64,000 nucleotides of DNA, taken from contig NZ_BAABWJ010000001.1 of the NCBI RefSeq assembly GCF_040372805.1, forward strand, positions 1,054,001 through 1,118,000, written 5' to 3'. This stretch comes from Pseudoteredinibacter isoporae_A. GTDB lineage: Bacteria; Pseudomonadota; Gammaproteobacteria; Pseudomonadales; Cellvibrionaceae. A program made the position numbers and the translations under genes. The notes beneath the pieces were generated by a model. That model made no database searches, had not been told where the DNA came from, and saw only the letters and a program-made list of their open reading frames with translations. This document shows, piece by piece, positions 33,778-43,139 of the stretch; within the stretch, counting starts at the first letter, position 1; each line of letters opens with the position of its first letter.

Positions 33778-35066
33778 AGCACGCCCTCCTTAGAAACCTC
33801 GTGTAAGACCTGATCGAGTTCTCTCAGCAAAAGATCAGCGTGTTCTCGAGAAAAACAAATTGGGGGGCGCATTTTTAGAATGTTGCCGTATACACCGATT
33901 TTACTAATTAAAACACCGCGTTCCTTCATACGGTTGACGATATGCGCAGCGGCAATTGGTGCAGGGGTTTTGCATTGACGATCTTTCACCAGCTCAACAG
34001 CAAAAAATAAACCGCTGCCGCGTACATCGCCAACAAGTTCATAACGTTCGGCGAAGTGCTGTAGGTTTTGTTTGATGTAGCTTCCGACATCACGGCAGTT
34101 ATCCAATAACTTTTCTTGTTCAATCACTTCTAATACGGCTTTGCCCACTGCGCAGGAAACAGGGTTGCCTGCAAAAGTATTGAAGTACATAACCTGTGAC
34201 CGGAATGCTTTTCCAAGTGCCTGGCTACACACCAGACCGGCTAATGGATGACCGTTACCCATAGGTTTTCCCAATACAACAATATCGGGAACTACATTGA
34301 TATGCTGGTAGGCCCACATGTCGCCTGTGCGTCCAAAGCCTGCTTGAACTTCATCGAAAATTAACAGGCCACCGGCGTCACGCACGAGTTTGGCAAGACG
34401 CGCCATATAGTTTGCAGGAACATTGGGTAAGCCTTCATTGGCGAAAATCGGGCAGACTAGTAAGCCCGCAAAACCAATGTCCGAATTCTGAAACTCAGCA
34501 ATCGCTTCTTCGACCTGTTGAAGATAGGCGCGAGCCAAAGCTTCGCCGCTCAGCCCGTTCAGGGAGCGATAGCTGTCAGGAAAGTCAACGGCTTTCACAT
34601 TAGGGCCTTTGGCTTTGCCATCATTGAACAAGGTGGCCAGTTCATCAACGGCGGCCGTATTGCCATGGTACGTAGCGTTGCTGCAGATGATGCCCATATT
34701 GCCGGTATGCTGACGGGTCATACGCAGAGCCAACTCATTTGCTTCACTGCCGGAACAGGTGGGAAACAGCATGGACAAACTGGGATCGAAGCTTGCAGTC
34801 AGTTGCTCGCCATACTCAACCAACGCTGGATGTAGATAGCGGCTGTGAACGTTAATTTGACTGGCCTGTCGGTGCAGAGCCTCTACAACATGAGGGTGAC
34901 AGTGACCGACATTGGGTACATTGTTATAGACATCCAGATAGCGTTTGCCTTGAGCATCATGTAGCCACACGCCTTCGCCTTTGATCAGGGTGAGCGGTTC
35001 ATCGTAAAACAGGGGGGCATGTTCACCGATCAGGTGATTGCGTCGTTGCAAAAGACGGTTGCTCAT
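33774..35066 (-). CDS. Class III PLP aminotransferase/phospho-lyase (AGXT2L-like)
   Basis: 430 aa from ATG 35066 (GGAG 6 bases upstream; a GTG at 35087 would add 7 residues). Family motifs: YLDVYNNVPNVGHCHPHVVE, SGSEANELALRM, PLP-phosphate site, IFDEVQAGFGRTG with the PLP-contacting Asp, and the Schiff-base Lys in VVLGKPMGNGHPLAG. The YNNVP and KPMGNGHP strings are characteristic of the AGXT2L group (ethanolamine-phosphate and phosphohydroxylysine phospho-lyases), which release phosphate and ammonia rather than transaminate. It forms a two-gene operon with the kinase and is preceded by a regulator palindrome at 35140. Confidence 0.88.
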   Translation of the reverse strand: MSNRLLQRRNHLIGEHAPLFYDEPLTLIKGEGVWLHDAQGKRYLDVYNNVPNVGHCHPHVVEALHRQASQINVHSRYLHPALVEYGEQLTASFDPSLSMLFPTCSGSEANELALRMTRQHTGNMGIICSNATYHGNTAAVDELATLFNDGKAKGPNVKAVDFPDSYRSLNGLSGEALARAYLQQVEEAIAEFQNSDIGFAGLLVCPIFANEGLPNVPANYMARLAKLVRDAGGLLIFDEVQAGFGRTGDMWAYQHINVVPDIVVLGKPMGNGHPLAGLVCSQALGKAFRSQVMYFNTFAGNPVSCAVGKAVLEVIEQEKLLDNCRDVGSYIKQNLQHFAERYELVGDVRGSGLFFAVELVKDRQCKTPAPIAAAHIVNRMKERGVLISKIGVYGNILKMRPPICFSREHADLLLRELDQVLHEVSKEGVL

Positions 35067-35139
35067 GTTGCGCTCCGTTGTGGCCACAGCTTAGGGTTAA
35101 TGGTGGAGCTATGGTAAGTAGAAGTGCGAGCAATCAGCA

Positions 35140-35155
35140 TCCACCGAATGGTGGA
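35140..35155. promoter_or_regulatory. Palindrome TCCACC-GAAT-GGTGGA, candidate LuxR-type box
   Basis: Perfect 6-bp arms around a 4-base spacer, upstream of the aminotransferase gene and downstream of the LuxR-type gene. Same half-sites as the box at 35959-35978 on the other side of the regulator. Confidence 0.6.
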
Positions 35156-35184
35156 GTGCTCGATATTATGGTTTTCAAACAGAC

Positions 35185-35892
35185 TTAGCGCAGATCGGAG
35201 ATGACCTTAGCCAGTAATTCTGCACGCGAACCGACCGACATTTTTTGAAAGATATGCAGCAGGTGGGTTTTGATGGTCGCCAGTCCCAGGTTTAAATCCT
35301 TGGCAAGCTGCTTGTTGCTCGCGCCCGCGATAATGTGTTCCAGGACATCCAGCTCTCTTGGGGTTAACTGATATTTGTTCCCTAAAGATTGGCGTTCTTC
35401 AACGCGCTTGGGCATGTACACGCTGTTAAGGGTGTATTCCAAAAAAGGCTGTATTTTTCGCAGCATACCTAATTCATTTTCTGAATATTGGCCGAGAGAT
35501 TCATGGCGTAATAAGGTGATGACGGCCACAACCATGCCTTCGTAGCGAAAGAACATATCGGCCACATAGCGATGCCCGTGCGGCAACATAAAGTCCTGAT
35601 AGTAAATGGTTTGCCGGAGAAGAGAGAAAGGCATTTGCTCGTCAATAGTCGCGACTTTCTCTTCGCGATGATGAAATTTTCGAGCGTCCAGAGGATCAAG
35701 ATTACTGAACTCTTCATGATAACGGCGCTCGACTCCGGGCGACATATTGGATAGCACGACACCACGATGGCGCATATCCGGGTCCAAGAGATAAAAAGCA
35801 GCCGAGCTGATTGGCAAAAGATCTTCCAGCAGCTTGAGTGCTTGCGTTTGAAACTGCTGAGGAAAATCACTAGGGGGAGATTTTATCGACAT
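35185..35892 (-). CDS. LuxR-family transcriptional regulator (GAF-like sensor plus HTH)
   Basis: 235 aa. The N-terminal 165 residues look GAF/autoinducer-domain-like (LLPISSAAFYLLDPD, FMLPHGHRYVADMFFRYEG, MVVAVITLLRH) and end in a GerE/LuxR helix-turn-helix (QLTPRELDVLEHIIAGASNK, LNLGLATIKTHLLHIFQKM). The conserved Trp/Tyr/Asp set of acyl-homoserine-lactone receptors is not evident, so a metabolite ligand is more likely. The gene lies between the kinase/aminotransferase operon and an MFS gene, with matching palindromes on both sides, so it probably controls both. Confidence 0.9.
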   Translation of the reverse strand: MSIKSPPSDFPQQFQTQALKLLEDLLPISSAAFYLLDPDMRHRGVVLSNMSPGVERRYHEEFSNLDPLDARKFHHREEKVATIDEQMPFSLLRQTIYYQDFMLPHGHRYVADMFFRYEGMVVAVITLLRHESLGQYSENELGMLRKIQPFLEYTLNSVYMPKRVEERQSLGNKYQLTPRELDVLEHIIAGASNKQLAKDLNLGLATIKTHLLHIFQKMSVGSRAELLAKVISDLR

Positions 35893-35958
35893 AGTAGAAA
35901 CCGCTGTTGAATAGCCAAACTACCACAAGATTTTTGCTGACATCAAGGCATTATCGGC

Positions 35959-35978
35959 TATCCACCATTTGGTGGATA
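35959..35978. promoter_or_regulatory. 20-bp palindrome TATCCACC-ATTT-GGTGGATA, candidate LuxR-type box
   Basis: Perfect 8-bp arms with a 4-base spacer in the divergent region between the LuxR-type gene and the MFS gene; size and symmetry fit a LuxR/GerE dimer site. Confidence 0.65.
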
Positions 35979-36032
35979 GGGTGTTATGGCAGCTCTACCT
36001 ATACTGCCTGGAAACCTTTGCCGAGCAGGCTT

Positions 36033-37214
36033 ATGACCATAAACTACCTTCTGAATTCTTCACTCGATTTCAATCCCGACCGTCGTGCCAGTCGTTATGC
36101 CGCTATTTATTTTGGTGTACTGGGGCCGGCTGTCTTCATTGTACAGCCGGGCTTTGTGCAGAGCTTGGTGAGCGAGATGAACTTCAGTGAGGCCCAGGCG
36201 GGCTATGTGGCGTCGGCGGAAATGTGGGGCATTGCTGTCGCTACTTTGCTGCTGACCATCGGTGCTCGCTATGTCAATTGGCAGCGGGTGCTGTTCTTTT
36301 CCGTTCTCGTTACGGCTTTAGGAAATGGTGTGTCGGTGATGCCGGAGGGGCCCGCCAGTTTTGCCGGGGTTCGTTTTATAACGGGTTTGGGTTCCGGCAC
36401 CATGATTTCCCTGAGTTTCACCGCTATTGGGTTGAGTCGAGATTCGGATCGGAATTTCGGGTTTATGATTATGTGGATCCTGATCTATGGCGCCATTGGT
36501 TTCGCCTGTATGCCTGCGATCGTAAACATATTTGGGCTTGATGCTTTGTTGTTGTTTTGGGCCGCCTTTAATCTAAGCGGCTTGGCTGTGCTGCGTTTTA
36601 TGCCAGCGCAGCCAGCGGACACACAGCAGAATCCAATCAAAACCACAGGTCTGGCCTGGTATGCGATCAGTGCCTTGTTTTTCTATTTCCTGGCGCAAGG
36701 TGTGGTGTGGGCCTATTTATTTTTGATTGGTGTGAATGGGGGGCTGGGCGAAGAGACGGTTGCCTGGGGCTTAACGATATCTCAATTGCTGGGTATTACG
36801 GGTGCGGTCTGCGCGGCGACCTTGGCCAACCGTTATGGTCGTTTGATGCCTCTGCAAGTGGGAATTCTCTCAAGTATCGTGGCCTTGTTGATGCTATTGG
36901 GCGATCTCAGTGCCAGTTTGTTTGCCATTTCGGTTTGCTTGTTTAATTTTGCCTGGAATAAAACTCATCCCTTTATGTTGGCCTTACTGGCGGATTTCGA
37001 CAATGAAGGGCGTGCGGTACAGCTGGGTGTGGCAGCGCAAATGTTGGGCTTGGCTCTGGCCCCGGCGTTGGCAGCGATTCTGCTGGAAGGTGCGGACTAC
37101 GCCATGGTGATTTGGCTCGGAATCATTTTATTTGGTCTTTCGGGTTTGTTTATTTTGCCTCCTTTACTGCGGAAGTCTGTGGCGACTGATGCTCAAACCC
37201 CGTTAGAGCGGTGA
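36033..37214 (+). CDS. MFS transporter
   Basis: 393 aa with about 12 TM segments. Family features: YAAIYFGVLGPAVFIVQPGF, GYVASAEMWGIAVATLLLTI and FITGLGSGTMISLSFTAIGL. The ATG at 36033 is chosen; an in-frame ATG at 35907 would put the regulator palindrome inside the gene. It is divergent from the LuxR-type regulator and preceded by its box, so it probably imports the compound degraded by the neighbouring kinase and PLP enzyme (inference); efflux is also possible. Confidence 0.85.
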   Translation: MTINYLLNSSLDFNPDRRASRYAAIYFGVLGPAVFIVQPGFVQSLVSEMNFSEAQAGYVASAEMWGIAVATLLLTIGARYVNWQRVLFFSVLVTALGNGVSVMPEGPASFAGVRFITGLGSGTMISLSFTAIGLSRDSDRNFGFMIMWILIYGAIGFACMPAIVNIFGLDALLLFWAAFNLSGLAVLRFMPAQPADTQQNPIKTTGLAWYAISALFFYFLAQGVVWAYLFLIGVNGGLGEETVAWGLTISQLLGITGAVCAATLANRYGRLMPLQVGILSSIVALLMLLGDLSASLFAISVCLFNFAWNKTHPFMLALLADFDNEGRAVQLGVAAQMLGLALAPALAAILLEGADYAMVIWLGIILFGLSGLFILPPLLRKSVATDAQTPLER

Positions 37215-37440
37215 GAGCCTTGCGCTGATTACGGGAATAGACGCATAGAGATTCCCATAGGCCACTGATTTTTAACAACTATTCTGGTTGTACTGCCCCT
37301 GGCATCCTGAAAAAAGGACCAGAATACGCCACCTTGTATAAGGAGATTTCCCTTTCATAGGGCTCCTTCCGAGAGCTCGATTCCCGACTGAAATAAGCCC
37401 CTATTTACGCTTCAGGTTGTTAACTTGTTGAAAAATCGTG
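37215..37440. other. Non-coding region before nagK
   Basis: Holds no convincing gene. CCTTTCATAGGGCTCCTTCC and neighbouring short inverted repeats are seen, but no T tract. The nagK promoter follows at 37441. Confidence 0.4.
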
Positions 37441-37469
37441 TTGACAACGTTGTCTCGTGATCTTACTCT
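37441..37469 (+). promoter_or_regulatory. nagK promoter with GACAACGTTGTC operator
   Basis: TTGACA (37441-37446), 17-bp spacer, TACTCT (37464-37469). The perfect palindrome GACAACGTTGTC (37443-37454) overlaps the -35 box, fitting repression by the LacI-family protein encoded at 50916-51947. Confidence 0.72.
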
Positions 37470-37513
37470 TGGCTCAAATAAAAACGAAACATTCGAATTA
37501 GCAGGGTAAATCT

Positions 37514-38395
37514 GTGCAGCGAAACCAGAGTTCTTCTTTCTACCTTGGTGTGGATGGCGGTGGCAGCAAATGCAAAGCGGTGGTCGTCAACCATAATCTG
37601 GAAATTTTAGGTTCAGCCATTGCTGGGCCGGCGAATCCCTGTGTAGATTACCAGCTGGCCATCGATTCGATTACGGAATCGTGTGGCCGTGCCTTGGCTG
37701 AGGCCGGATTGTCCAAAGAGCAGCATCGTATTGAATTGGGTTTGGCTCTGGCCGGGGTCAACTTTGATCATGTTTTCCAAAGAGTGAATGAGTGGTCGCA
37801 CCCGTTCCATTCCATGCGTCTTATTACAGATTGGCACGCGGCCTGTTTGGGTGCTCATGAAGGGCGGGATGGCGCGGTGATTATTGTGGGCACTGGTTCC
37901 TGCGGTTATGTTTGCGTGAATGGCCAAAGCAAAAGTTTTGGTGGCCACGGTTTTCCCGTAGGCGATAAAGGCAGTGGCGCCTGGTTGGGATTACAGGCTA
38001 TGAAGGCCGCGCTGCTGGCGAAAGATGGCATGGGGCCGCCAACGCTGATGAAGGAATTGCTGTGTACGAGTTTGTCCTGTAAACCGGAAGATCTCGCGAT
38101 TCGAATGGTTGGTGCCAGTTCGGCGCAATATGCCCAGTTGGCGAAAACGGTTTTTGCTGCGAACAAACAAGGTGATGTGCAAGCTGCGGGTATTCTGAAT
38201 GAAGCGATCGATTACATTGAGGCCATGGCCCACTCGATATTAGAATATGGTCCACCACGGCTTTCACTGGTGGGTGGCATTGCTCCATTTCTGATGCCGC
38301 TCTTGAATCATCGATTGAGAGAACATATTTCGCGGCCCTTGGCGAATCCGGAAATGGGCGCGGTTTACTCATTGCTGAAAAACACTAAGACGTAA
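37514..38395 (+). CDS. nagK: N-acetylglucosamine kinase (BadF/BadG ATPase family)
   Basis: Phosphorylates GlcNAc to GlcNAc-6-P with ATP. 293 aa with the actin/hexokinase-like ATPase fold: phosphate-1 motif YLGVDGGGSKCKAVVV, phosphate-2 IIVGTGSCGYV, and a Gly-rich region GGHGFPVGDKGSGAWLG typical of BadF-type GlcNAc kinases. GTG start with AGGG about 8 bases upstream. Operator-controlled promoter and company with nagA, nagB and GH20 support the substrate; first gene of a two-gene unit with the symporter. Confidence 0.9.
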   Translation: MQRNQSSSFYLGVDGGGSKCKAVVVNHNLEILGSAIAGPANPCVDYQLAIDSITESCGRALAEAGLSKEQHRIELGLALAGVNFDHVFQRVNEWSHPFHSMRLITDWHAACLGAHEGRDGAVIIVGTGSCGYVCVNGQSKSFGGHGFPVGDKGSGAWLGLQAMKAALLAKDGMGPPTLMKELLCTSLSCKPEDLAIRMVGASSAQYAQLAKTVFAANKQGDVQAAGILNEAIDYIEAMAHSILEYGPPRLSLVGGIAPFLMPLLNHRLREHISRPLANPEMGAVYSLLKNTKT

Positions 38396-38451
38396 ACGCT
38401 TATTTCTGAAAGCAGGATATTCGGAAACAAAATAATAATAACGAGGACATT

Positions 38452-40167
38452 ATGCATTTAAGCATGCTCGACTGGTCAATCGTCATCGCCGTACTGGGGA
38501 CTACCTTATTTATTGGTCTCTGGGTGAGTAAACGATCGTCTGCAGACAGTAATTCGTTCTTTCTGGCAAGCCGGAATATGCCCTGGTGGTTATTGGGTGG
38601 TTCAATGGTTGCGACAACCTTTGCCACAGACACGCCCAATCTGGTGACTAATATTGTCCGAAGTAACGGTGTGGGTGGAAACTGGATTTGGTGGTCAATG
38701 TTGATTACTGGAATGTTGACAACTTTTGTCTATGCACGCTTGTGGCGTCGCTTGGGTGTTGCCACAGATCTGGAGTTCTATGAGTTCCGTTACAGTGGCA
38801 AAATGGCCGGTTTTCTTCGTGGGTTTCGCGCTATATATCTCGGTGTTTTCTTCAATATTATGATTATGGCCGGAGTCACTCTGGCGGCGGTAAAGATTGG
38901 TGCAGTGTTGTTTGGCAGTGAACCCAAACAGCTTGTTTTGATTGCAGGAATCATCACGGTGATTTTCAGTGCTGTGGGCGGTTTTCTAGGCGTCATCCTC
39001 ACCGATATAATCTTGTTCGTGATTGCGATGGTGGGGTCAGTGGCGGTGGCCTATTACTCTGTCAACCATCCCGAAGTTGGTGGTCTGTCGGCATTGATTG
39101 AGCATGATAATGTAAAAGACAAATTATCGTTTCTCCCCAGCTTTGATGACCCTCAACAGTTCATTCCATTGTTGATTATTCCTTTGTTCGTGCAGTGGTG
39201 GAGTGTGTGGTATCCCGGTTCAGAACCTGGTGGCGGTGGTTATGTTGCCCAACGCATGCTCGCGGCGAAAAACGAGAAACACGCTATTGGTGCCTCGGCA
39301 TTCTTTAATTTTTGCCACTACGCGCTAAGACCCTGGCCGTGGATTCTCGTGGCATTGGCCTCGCTGGTGGTGTTCCCTGATTTATCTTCATTGGAAAAGG
39401 CCTTGCCGAATGTTCCAAAACATTTGATTCAGGATGATTTGGCTTACTCTGCGATGCTTACTTTCTTGCCGGCGGGGGTTTTAGGAATCGTTGTGGCCTC
39501 ACTGGTGTCCGCTTATGTATCGACTATTTCAACCAGCTTGAATTGGGGGGCGTCGTATATTGTGAACGATGTGTACGCTCGCTTTGTTCATCCAGAGGCC
39601 AGCGAGAAGAAAAAGGTTCTGGTCGGTCGATTGTCCACGGTTCTGTTGATGTTGGTGGCGTGCAGCATTGCGCTCCTGCTCGAAAGTGCGCTGCAGGCCT
39701 TTCGACTTTTACTGACCATCGGTGCGGGTACCGGTTTGCTGTTTTTACTTCGCTGGTTCTGGATGCGCATCAATGCCTGGAGCGAAATCACCGCGATGGT
39801 CGCGTCGTTCGTGATCAGTTTGGCTATTGAGTTCGGACCGTTTGATCATATTGTGGAATGGCAAAAGCTGGTGTACAGCATTGCCCTGACAACCGCTTGC
39901 TGGATCGCGGTGACCTTGCTCAGCAAGGGCGAAAAATCTGAAAAAATTAACGAATTCAAACAAACGGTTGATTTGAAAGACGGCGAGATCAGAAAAGGAA
40001 TGTGGGCCGCCCTGTTTGGAACCGTGTTTGTTTACAGCGCCTTGTTTTCCACGGGCGCTTGGTTGTTTGATCGCGAATGGTTGGCACTGAGTTTGGCAGT
40101 CCTCGGACTGCTAACGTTGACCCTCGCGTACAAAAAAGCATTACCCAAGGAATACAGCGCCGCATAA
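38452..40167 (+). CDS. Sodium:solute symporter (SSS family), probable GlcNAc/chitobiose importer
   Basis: 571 aa with about 14 TM segments. Family features: SFFLASRNMPWWLLGGSMVA, TFATDTPNLVTNIVR, and VASLVSAYVSTISTSLNWGA on the sodium-site helix. It lies 56 bp after nagK and before a TonB receptor in the amino-sugar regulon, so GlcNAc or a short chito-oligosaccharide is the expected substrate; many relatives use an MFS NagP instead. It differs clearly from the vSGLT-like symporter at 12759. Substrate inferred. Confidence 0.88.
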   Translation: MHLSMLDWSIVIAVLGTTLFIGLWVSKRSSADSNSFFLASRNMPWWLLGGSMVATTFATDTPNLVTNIVRSNGVGGNWIWWSMLITGMLTTFVYARLWRRLGVATDLEFYEFRYSGKMAGFLRGFRAIYLGVFFNIMIMAGVTLAAVKIGAVLFGSEPKQLVLIAGIITVIFSAVGGFLGVILTDIILFVIAMVGSVAVAYYSVNHPEVGGLSALIEHDNVKDKLSFLPSFDDPQQFIPLLIIPLFVQWWSVWYPGSEPGGGGYVAQRMLAAKNEKHAIGASAFFNFCHYALRPWPWILVALASLVVFPDLSSLEKALPNVPKHLIQDDLAYSAMLTFLPAGVLGIVVASLVSAYVSTISTSLNWGASYIVNDVYARFVHPEASEKKKVLVGRLSTVLLMLVACSIALLLESALQAFRLLLTIGAGTGLLFLLRWFWMRINAWSEITAMVASFVISLAIEFGPFDHIVEWQKLVYSIALTTACWIAVTLLSKGEKSEKINEFKQTVDLKDGEIRKGMWAALFGTVFVYSALFSTGAWLFDREWLALSLAVLGLLTLTLAYKKALPKEYSAA

Positions 40168-40180
40168 GGCGCTTGGTTTT
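40156..40180 (+). terminator. Terminator overlapping the symporter stop codon
   Basis: AGCGCC-GCATAA-GGCGCT stem-loop with the TAA stop in the loop, followed by TGGTTTTT. Confidence 0.65.
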
Positions 40181-40211
40181 TAGAAGGATTTGAAATTCAG
40201 TTTGCTTTTTC

Positions 40212-40253
40212 TTGACAACGTTGTATTTGCTGGATAGTTTAGACAACGTTGTC
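40212..40253 (+). promoter_or_regulatory. TonB receptor promoter with two GACAACGTTGTC-type operators
   Basis: TTGACA (40212-40217), 17 bp, TAGTTT (40235-40240). Operator 1, GACAACGTTGTA (40214-40225), overlaps the -35 box; operator 2, GACAACGTTGTC (40242-40253), covers the start-site region. Centres are 28 bp apart. The double site suggests the tightest control of the regulon. Confidence 0.72.
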
Positions 40254-40311
40254 AGCAGGTAGTACTTTTGGCTAAATCAAATCATTACAATAAAGAGTAT
40301 GAGGATTAAGT

Positions 40312-43029
40312 ATGTCACCTAAACTTAGGAGAGCCATTCAGGCAATAAACAGGGCCTCAAGTCGATGCGGTTATTTGGCAGCGGCCGTTGCATTGGGCGG
40401 TATGTCTACGGCCCCGGCACTCGCCCAAAACGACGCGACGGAGTTAGAAGAAATCGTCGTGACAGGTATTCGACGCAGCCTGCAGGACAGCATGGATGTA
40501 AAGCGTTTTTCTTCTGCCGTTGTCGATGCGGTTAGTGCTGAAGACGTCGGCAAATTTCCCGATAAGAACGTGGCTGAGTCACTGGCTCGAATTCCGGGTG
40601 TTACCATCTCCCGGACTTTCGGTGAAGGGCAGGGCGTGACGATTCGCGGATTGGGTGCTGGCCGAAATCTGACTCTGGTTAATGGCCAGGCTGTGGGAAC
40701 CTCACAGTGGTTTATTCTCGCCGACGCGACGCGCAACTTTAACTATGAGTTGCTGGCATCAGAAATGCTTGCTGGCGTGGAAGTGTATAAGTCTGCCCAA
40801 GCTGATATTGATGAAGGTGGCTTGGGGGGTACGGTAAACCTGAAGACCCGCCGACCATTGGATATGGAATCCGGTCAAGGCAGCGTTTCCATTGAAGCTC
40901 AGTATGGTGATTTGGCCGAAGAAACCGACCCTTCCATCTCGGGCCTGTATTCCTGGAAGAACGAAGATGAAACTTTCGGTGCTTCGATTGTTGTGTCTCG
41001 CCAGGAGCGCACGGTCCGACGTGAAGCAACGGAAATGTTTATTCCTGCCTACTTTACTCAGTTCGATCGGGACTGGAACGCGGCAACCAACCCCGACACA
41101 CCTTTTAACCCACCATCGGGTGCGACCGAACAAGGGCTGCTGCCTTGGGGGATTGGTTCCGCGTTGTTTACCCAGGAGCGCGAGCGCACAGGTGTCGACC
41201 TGAATCTGCAGTGGAAGCCGAATGACAATCTGAGCCTAGGGCTGCATTATCTGAATTCTGAACTGAAGGCCGATAACATTAACTCCAACTTTATTGGGAT
41301 TCCGTTCCGCGGCATTTTCGCGGCGAACAATCCTTCTGAAGGTGTGGTTGAAAACGGTATTGTCACTGAACTGCATGTTGACGGTGGCGATCCTGCGGTG
41401 TGGGCAAATCACATTGCTTACGACACGATCTATCGTCCCGGTTCAAAAATGGATACCGAGGTAATCGATCTGGATTTGGAATTCAGCGGTGAAAACTTCA
41501 CCATTGAAGGTCGATTGGGTACTACAACGGGTGAGGGGACGAATAATGACTTCTTCACAGAATTCTTTGCCAGTTCTCAAGATCCACGTGCCAACTTTGA
41601 TTTCTATAACCCTGGAGGACAGGCGCCTAGAATTGACTACAGTCGCAGTCCTTGGCTTGCTTCTCCAACGGATGAAATGTCACTGACGAATGTGTTTGAT
41701 CGTCAAACTCGATCAGAAGACACGGAAGACTATGCCCAACTTGATGTCAGTTTCGATGTGGAGTTTGGTGCGGTCAATGAAATCAAGTTGGGCAGCAAGT
41801 TTCGGGATCGAAGCTTTCAACAGACCCGTTTCAGTGACGACATTCAAAACGCCGTTATTGGCACCGAAGCACTGGGTTATGCCGGAAATCTGAGCAATGG
41901 CACCATCACTGTGTCGCATGACGAGACGACGATGGGCAGCGTAACAGTGTTCAATCCAGATCTGGCTGGAATGCGGGCGGCATTCTTCAACTTGCCAATT
42001 TGTGATTCAAGCGGTGAACTCTGTAGAACAGGAAGTCAGATCAGGAACGAGTCCTCTTATACGATTGATGAAGATATCACGGCATTCTACGCAATGGCGA
42101 AATTTGAAACCGACAATTTAAGGGGTAATGTTGGGGTTCGCTATGTGGAAACAGATACGGATTCAAAAGGCTGGGATTTCAATAACAACCGCCCTATCTC
42201 CGAGAGCGGAAGTTACGACAATGTATTGCCGAGTATCAACATTGTTTACGACCTAAGTGAAGATGTGGTGATGCGATTTGCCGCCGGTAAGTCGATTGCT
42301 CGTCCAGCACCATTTGCTCTGTCTTATGCGGTGAATTTGACGGTTGAAACAAGTTCAGGAACCGCAGGAAATCCGAACCTGAGACCTGAGGAGTCCAATC
42401 AATACGAATTGGGACTTGAATGGTACATAGGTAACGCCTCTATGTTGAGCGCAACCTATTTTAAAAAGGACATTCAGAACTTTGTTTACAGCTTAACCAA
42501 AAAAGCGGTGATCAATGGTCAGGAAATCAATCGACTGAGTACCTTTGAGAATGGTGGCCAGGCCGAAATTGAAGGTTTGGAACTTACGGCGCAGTATGCC
42601 TTTGATAATGGTTTGGGTTTTGCGGCGAGCTACACCTATTCGGATGTGGGTGATGGTGTGGTACAGGACATCGAAGATGGTGCCTTGGTGAATCGAAGCA
42701 TTCCCTTTCCAGACGCTTCAAAAGATGTGTTGAGTGGTACGGTTTACTACGAGCAGGATAAGTTCAGCGCACGTTTAAACTACAGCTATCGCTCTGAGTT
42801 TTTCAAGACTGCTCAGGAATCTGGAAAACTGTTCGGTGACGAGCAGAGCCAATGGGATGCTCAGCTGAACTACTTTGTAAACGATGACTTCACCATTCGC
42901 GCAGAGTTCTTGAACATCACCGACGAAACCATCGATGATTTCTACTCATCTGCAGGTGGTCACAATGTGAAAGCTACCCAGCTGTATAACGGGCGCCGTT
43001 TTATTCTGGGGGCTAACTATAAGTTTTGA
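40312..43029 (+). CDS. TonB-dependent receptor (amino-sugar/chito-oligosaccharide locus)
   Basis: 905-aa receptor of the large Xanthomonas/Caulobacter-type group. Signal peptide about 1-38 (ending APALAQ), TonB-box-like ELEEIVVTGIRRSLQDSMDV, plug domain (FPDKNVAESLARIPGVTISR, GEGQGVTIRGLGAGRNLTLV, EVYKSAQADIDEGGLGGTVN) and a barrel ending LGANYKF with the terminal Phe. Preceded by its own doubly operator-covered promoter and followed by a terminator. Receptors of this group are often beside tryptophan-halogenase-like genes, as here. Likely imports chito-oligosaccharides. Confidence 0.94.
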   Translation: MSPKLRRAIQAINRASSRCGYLAAAVALGGMSTAPALAQNDATELEEIVVTGIRRSLQDSMDVKRFSSAVVDAVSAEDVGKFPDKNVAESLARIPGVTISRTFGEGQGVTIRGLGAGRNLTLVNGQAVGTSQWFILADATRNFNYELLASEMLAGVEVYKSAQADIDEGGLGGTVNLKTRRPLDMESGQGSVSIEAQYGDLAEETDPSISGLYSWKNEDETFGASIVVSRQERTVRREATEMFIPAYFTQFDRDWNAATNPDTPFNPPSGATEQGLLPWGIGSALFTQERERTGVDLNLQWKPNDNLSLGLHYLNSELKADNINSNFIGIPFRGIFAANNPSEGVVENGIVTELHVDGGDPAVWANHIAYDTIYRPGSKMDTEVIDLDLEFSGENFTIEGRLGTTTGEGTNNDFFTEFFASSQDPRANFDFYNPGGQAPRIDYSRSPWLASPTDEMSLTNVFDRQTRSEDTEDYAQLDVSFDVEFGAVNEIKLGSKFRDRSFQQTRFSDDIQNAVIGTEALGYAGNLSNGTITVSHDETTMGSVTVFNPDLAGMRAAFFNLPICDSSGELCRTGSQIRNESSYTIDEDITAFYAMAKFETDNLRGNVGVRYVETDTDSKGWDFNNNRPISESGSYDNVLPSINIVYDLSEDVVMRFAAGKSIARPAPFALSYAVNLTVETSSGTAGNPNLRPEESNQYELGLEWYIGNASMLSATYFKKDIQNFVYSLTKKAVINGQEINRLSTFENGGQAEIEGLELTAQYAFDNGLGFAASYTYSDVGDGVVQDIEDGALVNRSIPFPDASKDVLSGTVYYEQDKFSARLNYSYRSEFFKTAQESGKLFGDEQSQWDAQLNYFVNDDFTIRAEFLNITDETIDDFYSSAGGHNVKATQLYNGRRFILGANYKF

Positions 43030-43061
43030 TCTCCCAGCCCCTCTATAGTGACTGAGATTTG

Positions 43062-43085
43062 GCCCTGCTTTGCAGGGCTTTTTTT
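43062..43085 (+). terminator. Rho-independent terminator after the TonB receptor gene
   Basis: GCCCTGC-TTT-GCAGGGC followed by seven T residues. Confidence 0.88.
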
Positions 43086-43139
43086 GTCTGAAGATGTATG
43101 CTGAACGCTTGGGAAAAGGTGTGTGGAGCAAGCAATAGT

